A stretch of 37,272 bases of DNA from JAMLIN01 sp041676645 (GTDB lineage: Bacteria; Pseudomonadota; Gammaproteobacteria; Burkholderiales; Burkholderiaceae_E), in contig JBAYRO010000029.1 of NCBI GenBank assembly GCA_041676645.1, forward strand, positions 1 to 37,272, read 5' to 3'. Under the pieces are notes generated by a model. That model had not been told where the DNA came from and ran no database searches. It was given only the letters and a program-made list of their open reading frames with translations. Of this stretch, positions 15,227-25,660 are shown piece by piece (the first letter of the stretch is position 1; each line of letters starts with the position of its first letter). The translations under genes were made by a program, and so were the position numbers.

Positions 15227-17620
15227 ATGAAACTTCCCGAGAACTGGCTGCGCAGCTTCTGCTCGCCCGACTGGGATTCCGCCCGGATCGCCGAGCAGCT
15301 CACCATGGCGGGCCTCGAGGTGGAGGAGACCGACCCGGTCGCGCCGCGCTTTACCGGCGTGGTCGTGGCGGAGGTACGCAGCGTCGAACCCCACCCGGAT
15401 GCGGACAAGCTGCGCGTGTGCCGGGTCGATGCCGGCGAGGGGGGCCTGCGGCAGATCGTCTGCGGCGCGCCGAACGTCGAGGCGGGCATGAAGGTTCCCT
15501 GCGCCCTGCCGGGCGCCGAGCTGCCCGGGGGCTTCAGGATCGCGCCGGTGAAGATGCGCGGCGTGGCCAGCGAAGGCATGCTCTGCTCGGCGCGCGAGCT
15601 GGGTCTCTCGGAAGATCACTCGGGCCTGCTGGCGCTCGATGGCGGTGCCGGGGTCGGCGAGGACATTCGCCGGGAGCTCGAGCTCGACGAACAGGTGTAC
15701 ACCCTGAAGCTGACGCCCAACCTCGCGCACTGCCTCGGGGTCTTCGGGGTTGCCCGCGAGCTCTCGGCCCTGTCCGGCGCGCCTCTCGTGCATCCGGAAA
15801 ATCGACCGATCGTTCCCGCAATATCCGATAAGTTAGCGGTAAAAATCGAAGATTCCGATCTTTGCGGCCGGTTTTCGGGTCGAATCATCCGTGGAGTGAA
15901 TGCCCGCGCGGCCACGCCGGGCTGGATGCGCTCGCGGCTCGAGCGGGCTGGCCAGCGGTCGATCTCGGCCCTCGTCGATATCTCGAACTACGTGATGCTC
16001 GAGGTCGGCCGTCCCACCCACGTCTTCGATCTCGCGAAGATCCACGGCGGGCTGACGGTGCGCTGGGCCCGCGAGGGCGAATCGCTGGAACTTCTCAATG
16101 GGCAGACCGTTTCGCTCGATCCCGGGGTCGGCGTGATCGCCGACGAACGCCAGGTCGAAAGCCTGGCGGGGATCATGGGGGGCGAAGCCACCGCGGTCGA
16201 CCTCGACACCACCGACATCTACGTCGAAGCGGCGTTCTGGTGGCCGGCGGCGATCGCCGGGCGCTCGCGTCGCTTCAACTTCGCCACCGATGCCGGCCAC
16301 CGCTTCGAGCGTGGCGTCGATCCGGCGGGCACGGTCGAGCATATCGAGTACATCACCCGCCTGATCCTCGAGATCTGCGGCGGGCAGCCGGGCCCGATCG
16401 ACGACCAGGTAACCGGCCTGCCGTCGCGCGAGCCCATCCGGATGCGCCCGGATCGCGCCCGCAAGGTGATCGGAGCACCGGTCGGCGATGAGGAGATCGC
16501 CACCGCCTTCGGCCGGCTGGAACTCCCGTTCGAGCGCGACGGCGCCGATTTCGTCGTTACCCCGCCGAGTTTTCGCTTCGATCTTTCGATAGAGGAAGAC
16601 CTGATCGAGGAAGTCGCCCGGATCTGGGGATACGATCGCCTGCCGGTGCGCCCGCCGGTCGCCGCGATGCCGATGCGACCGGCTCCGGAGGGCCGTCGCT
16701 CCCTGCTGGCGATCAAGCGCGCCCTTGCGGCGCGCGACTTCCAGGAAGTCATCACCTACAGCTTCGTCGCGACGGATCTCGATGCGGCGGTTTCACAGGT
16801 GCCGGCGATCCGGCTGAGCAATCCGATCGCGGCCCAGATGGACGTGATGCGCACCAGCCTCTGGGGTGGGCTGCTCGAGACCCTGCGTTCCAACCTGAAT
16901 CGCAAGGCCACCCGGGTCCGCCTGTTCGAGGCGGGACGGGTGTTTTGGGCCGACGCCGCCGCACCGGCGGGTCCGCTCGCCGTAGCCGGCATCGACCAGC
17001 CGATGCGCCTGGCTGCGCTCGCCTACGGACCGGCGCGCGAGGAACAATGGGGCCTGCCCACCCGGATGGTGGATTTCTTCGACCTCAAGGGTGATCTCGA
17101 AGCGCTCATGCCCGGCCGCCTGCGCTGCGAGGCGGCCACGCATCCGGCGCTGCACCCGGGCCGCAGCGCTCGGGTCCGCCTCGACGGCGAAGTTGCGGGC
17201 TGGATAGGGGAACTTCATCCCGGGCTGATGGCGCGATTCGAACTCGCACGGGCCCCGATCCTCTTCGAAGTCGAACTGGCGCCGCTGCTATCGGTCGAGG
17301 TGCCCCGTTTCGAGGCGGTATCGCGCTTTCCGCCCGTGGTGCGCGACATTGCAGTGGTCGTCGACACCGCGATCGCCGCGGGTGCGATCGCCGACGAAAT
17401 CACGCTGGTCTGCCGCCAGGAAGCCGCCGCGGCAAGCGTCAAACACGTGCGGCTGTTCGATGAATATCGCGGTAAGGGTTTGGAAAATAAGGAAAAAAGC
17501 CTTGCCTTCCGGATTTGGATGCAAGATACTCGCAAGACTTTGAGCGACGCCGAAGCCGCCAGCGCGGTCGAGGCGATCGTGGCCCGTCTGGCAGACCGCT
17601 TCGGTGCGCGCCTGCGTTGA
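15227..17620 (+). CDS. pheT: Phenylalanine--tRNA ligase beta subunit
   Basis: PheT is the 797-residue partner of PheS and holds the editing site that clears Tyr-tRNA-Phe. E. coli PheT is 795 residues. Domains seen in order are the N-terminal tRNA-binding (EMAP-like) fold around residues 40-150 ('VRSVEPHPDADKLRVCRVD'), the B3/B4 editing region ('VDISNYVMLEVGRPTHVFD' near 250), the B5 domain, the inactive synthetase-like core and the C-terminal ferredoxin-like anticodon-binding domain ('VSRFPPVVRDIAVVVD' near 705). The ribosome binding site GGAG precedes ATG 15227. A short lower-GC stretch occurs near 15815-15860, without loss of frame. Confidence 0.97.
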   Translation: MKLPENWLRSFCSPDWDSARIAEQLTMAGLEVEETDPVAPRFTGVVVAEVRSVEPHPDADKLRVCRVDAGEGGLRQIVCGAPNVEAGMKVPCALPGAELPGGFRIAPVKMRGVASEGMLCSARELGLSEDHSGLLALDGGAGVGEDIRRELELDEQVYTLKLTPNLAHCLGVFGVARELSALSGAPLVHPENRPIVPAISDKLAVKIEDSDLCGRFSGRIIRGVNARAATPGWMRSRLERAGQRSISALVDISNYVMLEVGRPTHVFDLAKIHGGLTVRWAREGESLELLNGQTVSLDPGVGVIADERQVESLAGIMGGEATAVDLDTTDIYVEAAFWWPAAIAGRSRRFNFATDAGHRFERGVDPAGTVEHIEYITRLILEICGGQPGPIDDQVTGLPSREPIRMRPDRARKVIGAPVGDEEIATAFGRLELPFERDGADFVVTPPSFRFDLSIEEDLIEEVARIWGYDRLPVRPPVAAMPMRPAPEGRRSLLAIKRALAARDFQEVITYSFVATDLDAAVSQVPAIRLSNPIAAQMDVMRTSLWGGLLETLRSNLNRKATRVRLFEAGRVFWADAAAPAGPLAVAGIDQPMRLAALAYGPAREEQWGLPTRMVDFFDLKGDLEALMPGRLRCEAATHPALHPGRSARVRLDGEVAGWIGELHPGLMARFELARAPILFEVELAPLLSVEVPRFEAVSRFPPVVRDIAVVVDTAIAAGAIADEITLVCRQEAAAASVKHVRLFDEYRGKGLENKEKSLAFRIWMQDTRKTLSDAEAASAVEAIVARLADRFGARLR

Positions 17621-17738
17621 GCGGAGCCAGTCTTGGGGATAGCACCGGTACCCGATGCCCATGTCAGAACCCGTCAACGAAGCTTCGCTGGCAGGTCGGA
17701 TAGACCTCGGTCGGTCCCTGAAGGACCCGGAGGAGCCG

Positions 17739-18059
17739 ATGACGGCTCCCGCGCCCGAAAGCTTCACCCTGACCAAGGCGGAACTCGCCGAGATGCTGTT
17801 CGAGCAGGTCGGCCTGAACAAGCGCGAAGCCAAGGACATGGTCGAGACCTTCTTCGACGAGATCCGCGACGCCCTCGAGCGGGGGGAATCGGTCAAGCTG
17901 TCCGGCTTCGGGAACTTCCAGTTGCGCGACAAGCCCCAGCGCCCGGGCCGCAATCCCAAGACCGGCGAGGAAATCCCGATTTCCGCCCGACGGGTCGTCA
18001 CCTTCCATGCGAGCCAGAAGCTCAAGACGCAGATCGAGGAGGCGGCGGCTTCGCGTTGA
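17739..18059 (+). CDS. ihfA: Integration host factor subunit alpha
   Basis: IhfA pairs with IhfB to bend DNA at specific sites in recombination, replication and transcription. Started at ATG 17739 the protein has 106 residues, close to the usual 99. CCGGAGGAGCC lies just before this start. An earlier in-frame ATG at 17655 would add 28 residues of no family character. The core 'LTKAELAEMLFEQVGLNKREAK' and 'VKLSGFGNFQLRDKPQRPGR' and the DNA-intercalating arm with RNPKTGEEIPI are intact. The position after pheT and before a MerR gene is conserved in beta- and gammaproteobacteria. Confidence 0.93.
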   Translation: MTAPAPESFTLTKAELAEMLFEQVGLNKREAKDMVETFFDEIRDALERGESVKLSGFGNFQLRDKPQRPGRNPKTGEEIPISARRVVTFHASQKLKTQIEEAAASR

Positions 18060-18098
18060 TGCCTCGCGCGCCTGCAATGGCCTTCGGCCGCCACTGAC

Positions 18099-18503
18099 AT
18101 GCAGAACAAGACCGACGCTCCCAAGAACCCCCTGCCGCCGATTCCGGCCAAGCGCTATTTCACCATCGGTGAAGTCAGCGAGCTTTGTGGCGTCAAGCCA
18201 CATGTGCTGCGCTACTGGGAACAGGAGTTCACCCAGCTGCGTCCCATGAAGCGTCGTGGCAATCGGCGCTACTACCAGCACCACGAAGTGCTGCTGGTGC
18301 GGCGGATCCGGGAACTGCTCTACGAGCAGGGCTTCACGATCAGCGGCGCGCGCAACCGGCTCGGCGAACTGGCCCCGAATGTGCGGGGTCGCGATGCCGA
18401 GAACCTGCCGCCGGTCGACCCCATCCACACCATTGCGGAAACGGATGTCCGGGCGACGCGCGCCGACCTGATGGCCGCGATCGAGCTCCTGCGCGAAGCC
18501 TGA
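18099..18503 (+). CDS. MerR family transcriptional regulator (ihfA-linked)
   Basis: This 134-residue regulator has the MerR winged helix-turn-helix at residues ~18-87. It opens with 'YFTIGEVSELCGVKPHVLR' followed by YWEQEF, and continues with 'RRGNRRYYQHHEVLLVRRI' and 'LLYEQGFTISGARNRL'. No cysteine cluster for metal binding and no large effector domain are present; the C-terminus is a short helix, probably for dimerisation. It is the MerR-type protein regularly found next to ihfA in proteobacteria. Its target is not known to me. It starts 39 bases after ihfA without a clear ribosome binding site and may be cotranscribed. Confidence 0.88.
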   Translation: MQNKTDAPKNPLPPIPAKRYFTIGEVSELCGVKPHVLRYWEQEFTQLRPMKRRGNRRYYQHHEVLLVRRIRELLYEQGFTISGARNRLGELAPNVRGRDAENLPPVDPIHTIAETDVRATRADLMAAIELLREA

Positions 18504-18563
18504 TCCGGGCGCCGGTCCCTGGTGGCCGGCCTTGTGAGTGCATCGGAGCGCACGGCCGGATGC

Positions 18564-18569
18564 TATAAT
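18564..18569 (+). promoter_or_regulatory. -10 element of tRNA-Pro promoter
   Basis: A perfect TATAAT lies 9 bases before the tRNA-Pro 5' end, the same spacing as at tRNA-Val. No good -35 hexamer is visible at 16-18 bases upstream, so the promoter is only partly supported. Confidence 0.6.
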
Positions 18570-18578
18570 TACCGGCTT

Positions 18579-18655
18579 CGGGGCGTAGCGCAGTCTGGTA
18601 GCGCACTTGCATGGGGTGCAAGGGGTCGAGTGTTCGAATCACTCCGTCCCGACCA
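18579..18655 (+). tRNA. tRNA-Pro (anticodon GGG)
   Basis: The 77-base cloverleaf has acceptor stem CGGGGCG paired with CGTCCCG (one G-U), then A and an encoded CCA. The anticodon stem CTTGC/GCAAG encloses loop ATGGGGT with anticodon GGG, and the T loop is TTCGAAT. It reads proline codons CCC and CCU. The tRNA ends the thrS-to-merR block. Confidence 0.96.
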
Positions 18656-18663
18656 ATGAAATC

Positions 18664-18697
18664 AAGGGGTTAGTCTCCACAAGGGACTGACCCCTTT
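18664..18697 (+). terminator. Terminator-like hairpin after tRNA-Pro
   Basis: AAGGGGTTAGTC (18664-18675) pairs with GACTGACCCCTT (18685-18696), 12 bp with one G-U, then a short T run (TTT). It starts 8 bases after the tRNA and most likely ends its transcript. The following 93 bases to 18790 hold no gene that I can support. Confidence 0.75.
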
Positions 18698-18790
18698 GGC
18701 CTTTCTGGGGCTAGGTCTCAGAAATTACCGAAAGTGCGCTGCGCTCGTTCGGAAAGTGCCCCTCGTTGGCCGTGCCATGCGGCCGTCGGG

Positions 18791-19126
18791 TCAGGCGGTC
18801 AGCAGGTCTCGCAGCACCTTGGGGTCGCGTTCGGCCACCCGCAGCAGCGTCTTGGCCGCCCCGGTCGGCTCTCGCCGGCCCTGCTCCCATTGTTGCAGGG
18901 TGCGTACCGACACGCCGAGCAAGTCCGCGAACCGCGCCTGCGACAGCCCGGTGCCAAGCCGGATACGGCCGACCGGCGATTCGACGATCCGCCCTTTGTC
19001 GAGCGCCACCGTGACCCGGCCCAACTGGCCGGCGCGCAGCGCGGCTGCCGACTCGCGCAGCTCGGCATCCAGATCACGGGCCGCGTCGCGCGCCAGAATG
19101 GCCTTTTCACTCAATTTCCGCGTCAT
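18791..19126 (-). CDS. HigA-like antitoxin (XRE-type helix-turn-helix)
   Basis: This 111-residue protein has an N-terminal helical region and a Cro/cI-type helix-turn-helix at about residues 60-85, seen in 'GLSQARFADLLGVSVRTLQ' then WEQGRREPTG. The ending 'AAKTLLRVAERDPKVLRDLL' is characteristic of HigA/NadS-type antitoxins, which bind their toxin and repress the shared promoter. The gene lies directly downstream of, and overlaps by 20 bases, a frame that looks like only the C-terminal end of a RelE/HigB-type toxin (19107-19205). It therefore appears to be an orphan antitoxin. It could also have been recruited as a plain regulator. Confidence 0.75.
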   Translation of the reverse strand: MTRKLSEKAILARDAARDLDAELRESAAALRAGQLGRVTVALDKGRIVESPVGRIRLGTGLSQARFADLLGVSVRTLQQWEQGRREPTGAAKTLLRVAERDPKVLRDLLTA

Positions 19127-19205
19127 CTGCCAGTTCCCTCAGCATGATTAATGTTCGTACGCTGATGTTCTCCCGGGCGCTCTTGGCTGGCCGAAACGCC
19201 AGATA
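19107..19205 (-). pseudogene. C-terminal remnant of a RelE/HigB-like toxin gene
   Basis: On the minus strand, an open frame ends at 19107-19109, overlapping the antitoxin start. Its last 32 codons read YLAFRPAKSARENISVRTLI followed by MLRELADDAEIE. The pattern 'KSxRENIS...LRELAD' resembles the C-terminal strand and helix of RelE/HigB toxins, and the toxin-before-antitoxin overlap is that of higBA operons. Upstream, the same frame runs into the TetR gene in a different frame and shows no toxin character, so roughly the first two thirds of the toxin are missing. The similarity is short and judged by eye. Confidence 0.45.
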
Positions 19206-19218
19206 GCCGGTGCTCCTG

Positions 19219-19815
19219 CTATCGCCCCGACGCCCGGTGGCGGCGCGGGCCGTCCAGGATGCGCCCCAGCAGCCAGAGCATCGCCGCGCGGGTTTCGTCG
19301 ACCTCGCGGCCGCCGTCGATCTCCAGCGCGGCCCGGTCGAACGCCGCCGACACCAGTCGCGCGAGACTCGCGATGTCGACGCCCGGGTCTTCGATGGCAT
19401 CGTCGAGCCCTGCCTCGAGCGTCGCGGCCGCATTTCGCGCGTCGATCGCGGCGGCCTCGTCGGCGCCGAGCACGGTGGGGCCTTCCACCAGCAGCAGGCG
19501 GGTTCGCCCTGGTCGGGCCATCGCGTCCAGATAGGCGATGCTGCCGGCGGCCAGCGCTTCGCGCCCGTCCAGCGTGTCGGGTGCGAGGCGCCGGATCTCG
19601 TCGGCCACGGACTTCGCCTCGCGCTCCAGCACCGCCCTGAACAGGTCTTGCTTGTCGGCGAAGTGGTGATAGAGCGCACCCCGGGTGATTCCGGCGAGCG
19701 CGCAGATCTCGGGCGTCGATGTTCCGGCGTAACCGTGCTCGGTGAACAACGCGTAGGCAGCATCGAGCAGGGCCTTGCGCGTCGCTTCCGCGCGCGCCTG
19801 CCGATTCCTCGTCAT
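19219..19815 (-). CDS. TetR family transcriptional regulator
   Basis: This 198-residue repressor has an N-terminal TetR helix-turn-helix: 'ARAEATRKALLDAAYALF' then 'TSTPEICALAGITRGALYHH', FADKQDLFRAVL. The C-terminal part is the usual variable all-helical ligand-binding and dimer domain. Three in-frame ATGs are possible (19833, 19827, 19815). The first lies inside a palindrome that is probably its own operator, and only the last has a weak purine-rich site (AGCGAAG) upstream, so I choose 19815. It diverges from the VOC gene; the 100 bases between them contain two related palindromes. By family habit it should repress itself and the VOC gene until a small ligand binds. Confidence 0.88.
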   Translation of the reverse strand: MTRNRQARAEATRKALLDAAYALFTEHGYAGTSTPEICALAGITRGALYHHFADKQDLFRAVLEREAKSVADEIRRLAPDTLDGREALAAGSIAYLDAMARPGRTRLLLVEGPTVLGADEAAAIDARNAAATLEAGLDDAIEDPGVDIASLARLVSAAFDRAALEIDGGREVDETRAAMLWLLGRILDGPRRHRASGR

Positions 19816-19829
19816 CTTCGCTTGCATTG

Positions 19830-19846
19830 ACATACAGACTGTATGT
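19830..19846. promoter_or_regulatory. Putative TetR operator 1 (perfect 17-bp palindrome)
   Basis: ACATACAGACTGTATGT has perfect 8-bp arms around a central A. It overlaps the most upstream possible TetR start codon and a TTGACA hexamer (19827-19832) on the plus strand, so binding would block both directions. The second site at 19859 shares the arms ACATRCAG...TGYATGT. Confidence 0.65.
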
Positions 19847-19858
19847 TAAAGTGCATTG

Positions 19859-19877
19859 AACATGCAGTGTGCATGTT
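19859..19877. promoter_or_regulatory. Putative TetR operator 2 (19-bp palindrome)
   Basis: AACATGCAGTGTGCATGTT has perfect 8-bp arms with a 3-base centre. Its inner 17 bases match operator 1 at most positions. It lies 40 bases before the VOC start, within the expected promoter or early transcript region of that gene. Confidence 0.6.
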
Positions 19878-19916
19878 TAAGGGTCTGGCCTCTCGATGCC
19901 ATGAAGGAGAATCCCC

Positions 19917-20345
19917 ATGAAGACCACGAGCTACTACCCGGTCCTGATGACGAAGGACGTTGCAGGAACCTCGGGTTTCTATTGCGAGCATCTCGACTTC
20001 AAGCCCCTGTTCACCGCCGACTGGTATGTCCACCTGCAGTCGAGCACGGACGAAACGGTCAATCTCGCGATCCTCGATGCGGACCACGGGACCGTGCCGG
20101 AAGTGGCCCGCGGGCGCCCGGCAGGCGGAGTGCTCCTGAATTTCGAGGTGGAGGATCCGGATGCGGTCTACGAGCGCTTCCAGGCAGCCGGCTTGCCCAT
20201 ACTCCTTGGCCTTCGCGACGAGGCCTTCGGCCAGCGCCACTTCATCTCGCGCGATCCGAACGGCGTACTGCTCGACATCATCAAGCCGATCGCGCCGAGC
20301 GGGGAGTTCGCGGCGCAGTATGAGGCCGGGGCGTTGCCGGGTTGA
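19917..20345 (+). CDS. VOC family protein (glyoxalase/bleomycin-resistance fold)
   Basis: This 142-residue protein has the two-repeat beta-alpha-beta-beta-beta design of the vicinal-oxygen-chelate superfamily. The N-terminal half reads 'YYPVLMTKDVAGTSGFYCEH' and the C-terminal half shows 'GVLLNFEVEDPDAVYERFQ' then 'FGQRHFISRDPNGVLLDII'. The superfamily contains glyoxalases, dioxygenases and drug-binding resistance proteins, so the activity is open. A GAAGGAGAA ribosome binding site precedes ATG 19917. It is divergent from a TetR gene with paired operators, suggesting induction by a small toxic compound. Confidence 0.85.
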   Translation: MKTTSYYPVLMTKDVAGTSGFYCEHLDFKPLFTADWYVHLQSSTDETVNLAILDADHGTVPEVARGRPAGGVLLNFEVEDPDAVYERFQAAGLPILLGLRDEAFGQRHFISRDPNGVLLDIIKPIAPSGEFAAQYEAGALPG

Positions 20346-20375
20346 CGCCGGGCCGGCTGGATATCCCGGCGACGC

Positions 20376-22634
20376 TCAGGCGTCGCTCGGTTCGTCTTCC
20401 AGGTCGATGCTCGCCCGGTAGGCGGGCACCTGGAACGGCGCGGCCGCGAAGAGTTCGTCGAGCGGCTGGGCGACCCCGATGAGTTCACCCTGGATGTGTC
20501 CCACGCCAAGCTCGACGAGACGGTCGAAGACCGCGCGGTTGTGGACATGCTCGGCCACGGTCCGGACATTGAGCCGGTGCGCGACACGCACGGTCGACAT
20601 CACGATTTCCTCGTCGATGGCGCTGCTGGCGAGATTGCGGATGAAGGATCCGTCGATCTTCAGATAGTCGAGCGGAAAGCGCTTGAGATACTCGAAGGTC
20701 GCGAGCCCTGTGCCGAAGTCGTCCAGCGCGATCCCGAAGCCCTGGGCCTTGAGCTCGTCGACCAGGCGCGAAGCGGCCCCCGGCGAGCGGATGGCTTCGC
20801 TTTCGGTGATCTCGAAGACGATCTTCTCCGGTGGGATTCCGTACTGGGCGCGCTGCTCGCGGATGAAGTCGGCGATCGTGCCTTCGCTCATCGTCAGGCC
20901 CGAGAGGTTGATCGAGCACTTCCAGGTGCGCGCGAGCGCCTCCGGATGATCGGCAAGCCAGGCGAACATCTCCGCGATCACGCCGCGGTCCATCGCCGGG
21001 GTCATCTGTGCCTGGACCGCCAGCGACAGGAACTCCGGCGGCCGGATCAGCGTGCCATCGCGATCGAGCAGGCGGATGAGGATCTCGTAGGACATCGTCC
21101 CCTGGGGCGCATCGGGATCGATGATCGGCTGCGCATGCAGCGCGAAGCGGCGTTCGCGGATCGACTCCCGGATGTGCTCGATCTTGCCCTGGTGCGCCCG
21201 GCGGGCATCGATCATCGTCTGCGAGAGGGGTTCGACGAAGAGCTGCGGGTCGCGCACGCTCGCGGCGATCGCCAGGGCGTCGGAGAGCGACAGCAGGCAA
21301 TCCTCGCTGTTGATCAGGGCATGCCGGTCGATCAGCAGGCCGCCCACGCAGGCCTGCAGCCTGACGCTGCCGTGAGCCGTCCGATAGACCTGGCCGTTCA
21401 GCTGGGCGTAGATCTCGCGGGCGACGCTGCGGACATCGGCCACGGTGTCCGCCTCCACGAGCAGGGAGTAGCGCCCCGAGGAAATCCGCGCCGCGGCGCG
21501 CGTATCGGGCTGGCGCACGAGCAGTGCCGCGATGCTCTGCTCGAGTTGCAGGGCTTCGATCGCCCCGCAGAGATCGTTCAGCGCATCGAAGTTCGTGATG
21601 TGCAACCCGATGAGGCCGTAGTTGGGCCGGTTGCGAGCCGCCAGCCGCTCGCCGACCTCCGCGAGCAGTCCCCGGTCGTTGAGCAGTCCGGTCGTCATGT
21701 CCTGGCGCGCGAGGCGGGCCACCCTGACCAGCGCATGGCGGCGATCGCTCGCGATCGCCTGGAGCATGTTGGCCACCAGGACCGCCGCGAAGACGAGGAC
21801 CGATGCCTCCAGCGCGCGAAAGGAGTCGTCGCCGCCGTTGCTCGTCTGCCATGCCCGCGTCATCAGCATCGCCGCGGCGGTGGCGAGGAGGGTCAGCGCG
21901 GTGGCGCGTTCGCCGCAGCGGATCGCCGTCCAGGCGACGATCGGAATGTAGAAGAACGAAAGCGCGTAGGCGTACGAAAGCGGACCGATGCTGCCCACCA
22001 GCAGGCTGGTGACGAGGACCATGGCGGTCAGCGTCAGCGCGCCGGGATCCAGCACCGATTCGATCTCGGACGAGCGCGACGGGGTGGCGTCGACGGCGGC
22101 GGGCTGGGCGCAGGCCGGGACCACCAGCAGCATTCCGAGCGAGTCGATCAGCCACCAGTAGGTGAATACATGGGCGGGATGGACATCGCCGGACAGGCCG
22201 CTCGCGGCTCCGCCGATCGCCGCCAGGATCGCGTCGACGGGGGCGGCGACCAGGACGATCGCGACGATGTGGCGGATGGCCGACTCGAGCCGATACTCGG
22301 CGGGTTTCCAGCGCTCGAGGCGCGCCATCAGGCCCAGTGCGACGAGCGGGCCCGCTATGGTGACGAGGCCCGCGACCAGGGAAACGAGGCCGGCATCGAA
22401 GTAGAGCGCCGACCAGATCGCGGCGCCGGCCGCGGCCGGCAGGGCCCAGTGCGCACCCCAGCGCTGGCCGGCCGCGAAGGCCACGCCCGCCGCCGGCCAG
22501 ACCAGCAGGGCGTGCGCTTGCTGCATCGAGAGCAGCTGGGCGAGCATGCAGGCGATGAACGCACCGCCGGCGATCAGGATCGCGCGCGGCAGTGGACCGA
22601 TGCGGGTCGGGGGTTTCGGATCGTCTGAGAACAA
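20376..22634 (-). CDS. Membrane c-di-GMP phosphodiesterase candidate: MASE1-like sensor, degenerate GGDEF, EAL
   Basis: About 752 residues. Residues ~15-290 form a multi-pass membrane sensor like MASE1 ('LLVWPAAGVAFAAGQRWG' near the start). A GGDEF-like domain begins near 310 (DMTTGLLNDRG), but the active-site motif is SSGRYS near 385, so diguanylate cyclase activity is unlikely. The EAL domain from about 515 keeps the catalytic set: YEILIRL (E), INLSG (N), EITESE (E), ALDDFGTG (DD), LKIDGSF (K), VAEHVHN (E) and HIQGE (Q). It should hydrolyse c-di-GMP, with the GGDEF-like part possibly sensing GTP. The start is uncertain: TTG 22634 precedes the first membrane segment; ATG 22547 would cut into it. 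A longer in-frame reading into acnA is spurious. Confidence 0.85.
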   Translation of the reverse strand: MFSDDPKPPTRIGPLPRAILIAGGAFIACMLAQLLSMQQAHALLVWPAAGVAFAAGQRWGAHWALPAAAGAAIWSALYFDAGLVSLVAGLVTIAGPLVALGLMARLERWKPAEYRLESAIRHIVAIVLVAAPVDAILAAIGGAASGLSGDVHPAHVFTYWWLIDSLGMLLVVPACAQPAAVDATPSRSSEIESVLDPGALTLTAMVLVTSLLVGSIGPLSYAYALSFFYIPIVAWTAIRCGERATALTLLATAAAMLMTRAWQTSNGGDDSFRALEASVLVFAAVLVANMLQAIASDRRHALVRVARLARQDMTTGLLNDRGLLAEVGERLAARNRPNYGLIGLHITNFDALNDLCGAIEALQLEQSIAALLVRQPDTRAAARISSGRYSLLVEADTVADVRSVAREIYAQLNGQVYRTAHGSVRLQACVGGLLIDRHALINSEDCLLSLSDALAIAASVRDPQLFVEPLSQTMIDARRAHQGKIEHIRESIRERRFALHAQPIIDPDAPQGTMSYEILIRLLDRDGTLIRPPEFLSLAVQAQMTPAMDRGVIAEMFAWLADHPEALARTWKCSINLSGLTMSEGTIADFIREQRAQYGIPPEKIVFEITESEAIRSPGAASRLVDELKAQGFGIALDDFGTGLATFEYLKRFPLDYLKIDGSFIRNLASSAIDEEIVMSTVRVAHRLNVRTVAEHVHNRAVFDRLVELGVGHIQGELIGVAQPLDELFAAAPFQVPAYRASIDLEDEPSDA

Positions 22635-22666
22635 GGGGTATCGGGATCCGGGTCTGGTCTGCCGGC

Positions 22667-22694
22667 AGTGTACTGGATCGGTATCGTCCGGGAA
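22667..22694 (-). promoter_or_regulatory. Weak promoter candidate for the EAL-domain gene
   Basis: On the minus strand, TTCCCG (22694-22689) is followed after 16 bases by TACACT (22672-22667). The match is modest. If used, the transcript begins near 22660, which supports the TTG start at 22634 over any more upstream start. Confidence 0.3.
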
Positions 22695-22788
22695 CACGTC
22701 AGCCGGTGAACGGAGCCTGGGACGGTGCCGGCGCGTCGTTGGCGCATCGATGTGTCGTGCATGAGCCGCCATGCAGCAGGCAGCCAAT

Positions 22789-22816
22789 GGAAAGGGCCGC
22801 TCGCGCGGCCCTTTCC
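22789..22816 (-). terminator. Strong hairpin downstream of acnA
   Basis: GGAAAGGGCCGC (22789-22800) pairs perfectly with GCGGCCCTTTCC (22805-22816), a 12-bp stem with tetraloop. It lies 73 bases after the acnA stop on the minus strand. No T run follows, but the stem itself ends in CCCTTTCC. It probably ends or protects the mdh-prp-acnA transcript. The remaining gap 22635-22888 holds no gene. Confidence 0.65.
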
Positions 22817-22888
22817 GCCGATCGGCGGTTCTTCGGTCGGAACCCGTGGATGGTCGTTCCCCGGGTCCGTCCGTTTCCCGAGGCCGCC

Positions 22889-25594
<2,706 letters not shown>

Positions 25595-25660
25595 GGCTGA
25601 CCTCGGATGAGAAACCGGTGTGAAGGATGGATGATTCGGAATGGGACGAATTCGTGGCCC

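Noticed and set aside
13886..15793. 635-codon minus-strand frame opposite rplT, pheS and pheT
   Set aside because: It is antisense to three certain genes and shows no recognisable domain.
18730..18770. Loose direct repeats around GAAAGTGC after tRNA-Pro
   Set aside because: Only two imperfect copies with no gene or symmetric structure; not enough for a repeat or CRISPR call.
18579..20345. Genomic island integrated at tRNA-Pro
   Set aside because: No integrase and no second copy of the tRNA 3' end was seen; the accessory look alone is not enough.
22816..22829. Perfect palindrome CCGCCGATCGGCGG after acnA
   Set aside because: Short GC palindromes are expected by chance at this base composition, and it adjoins a much stronger hairpin.
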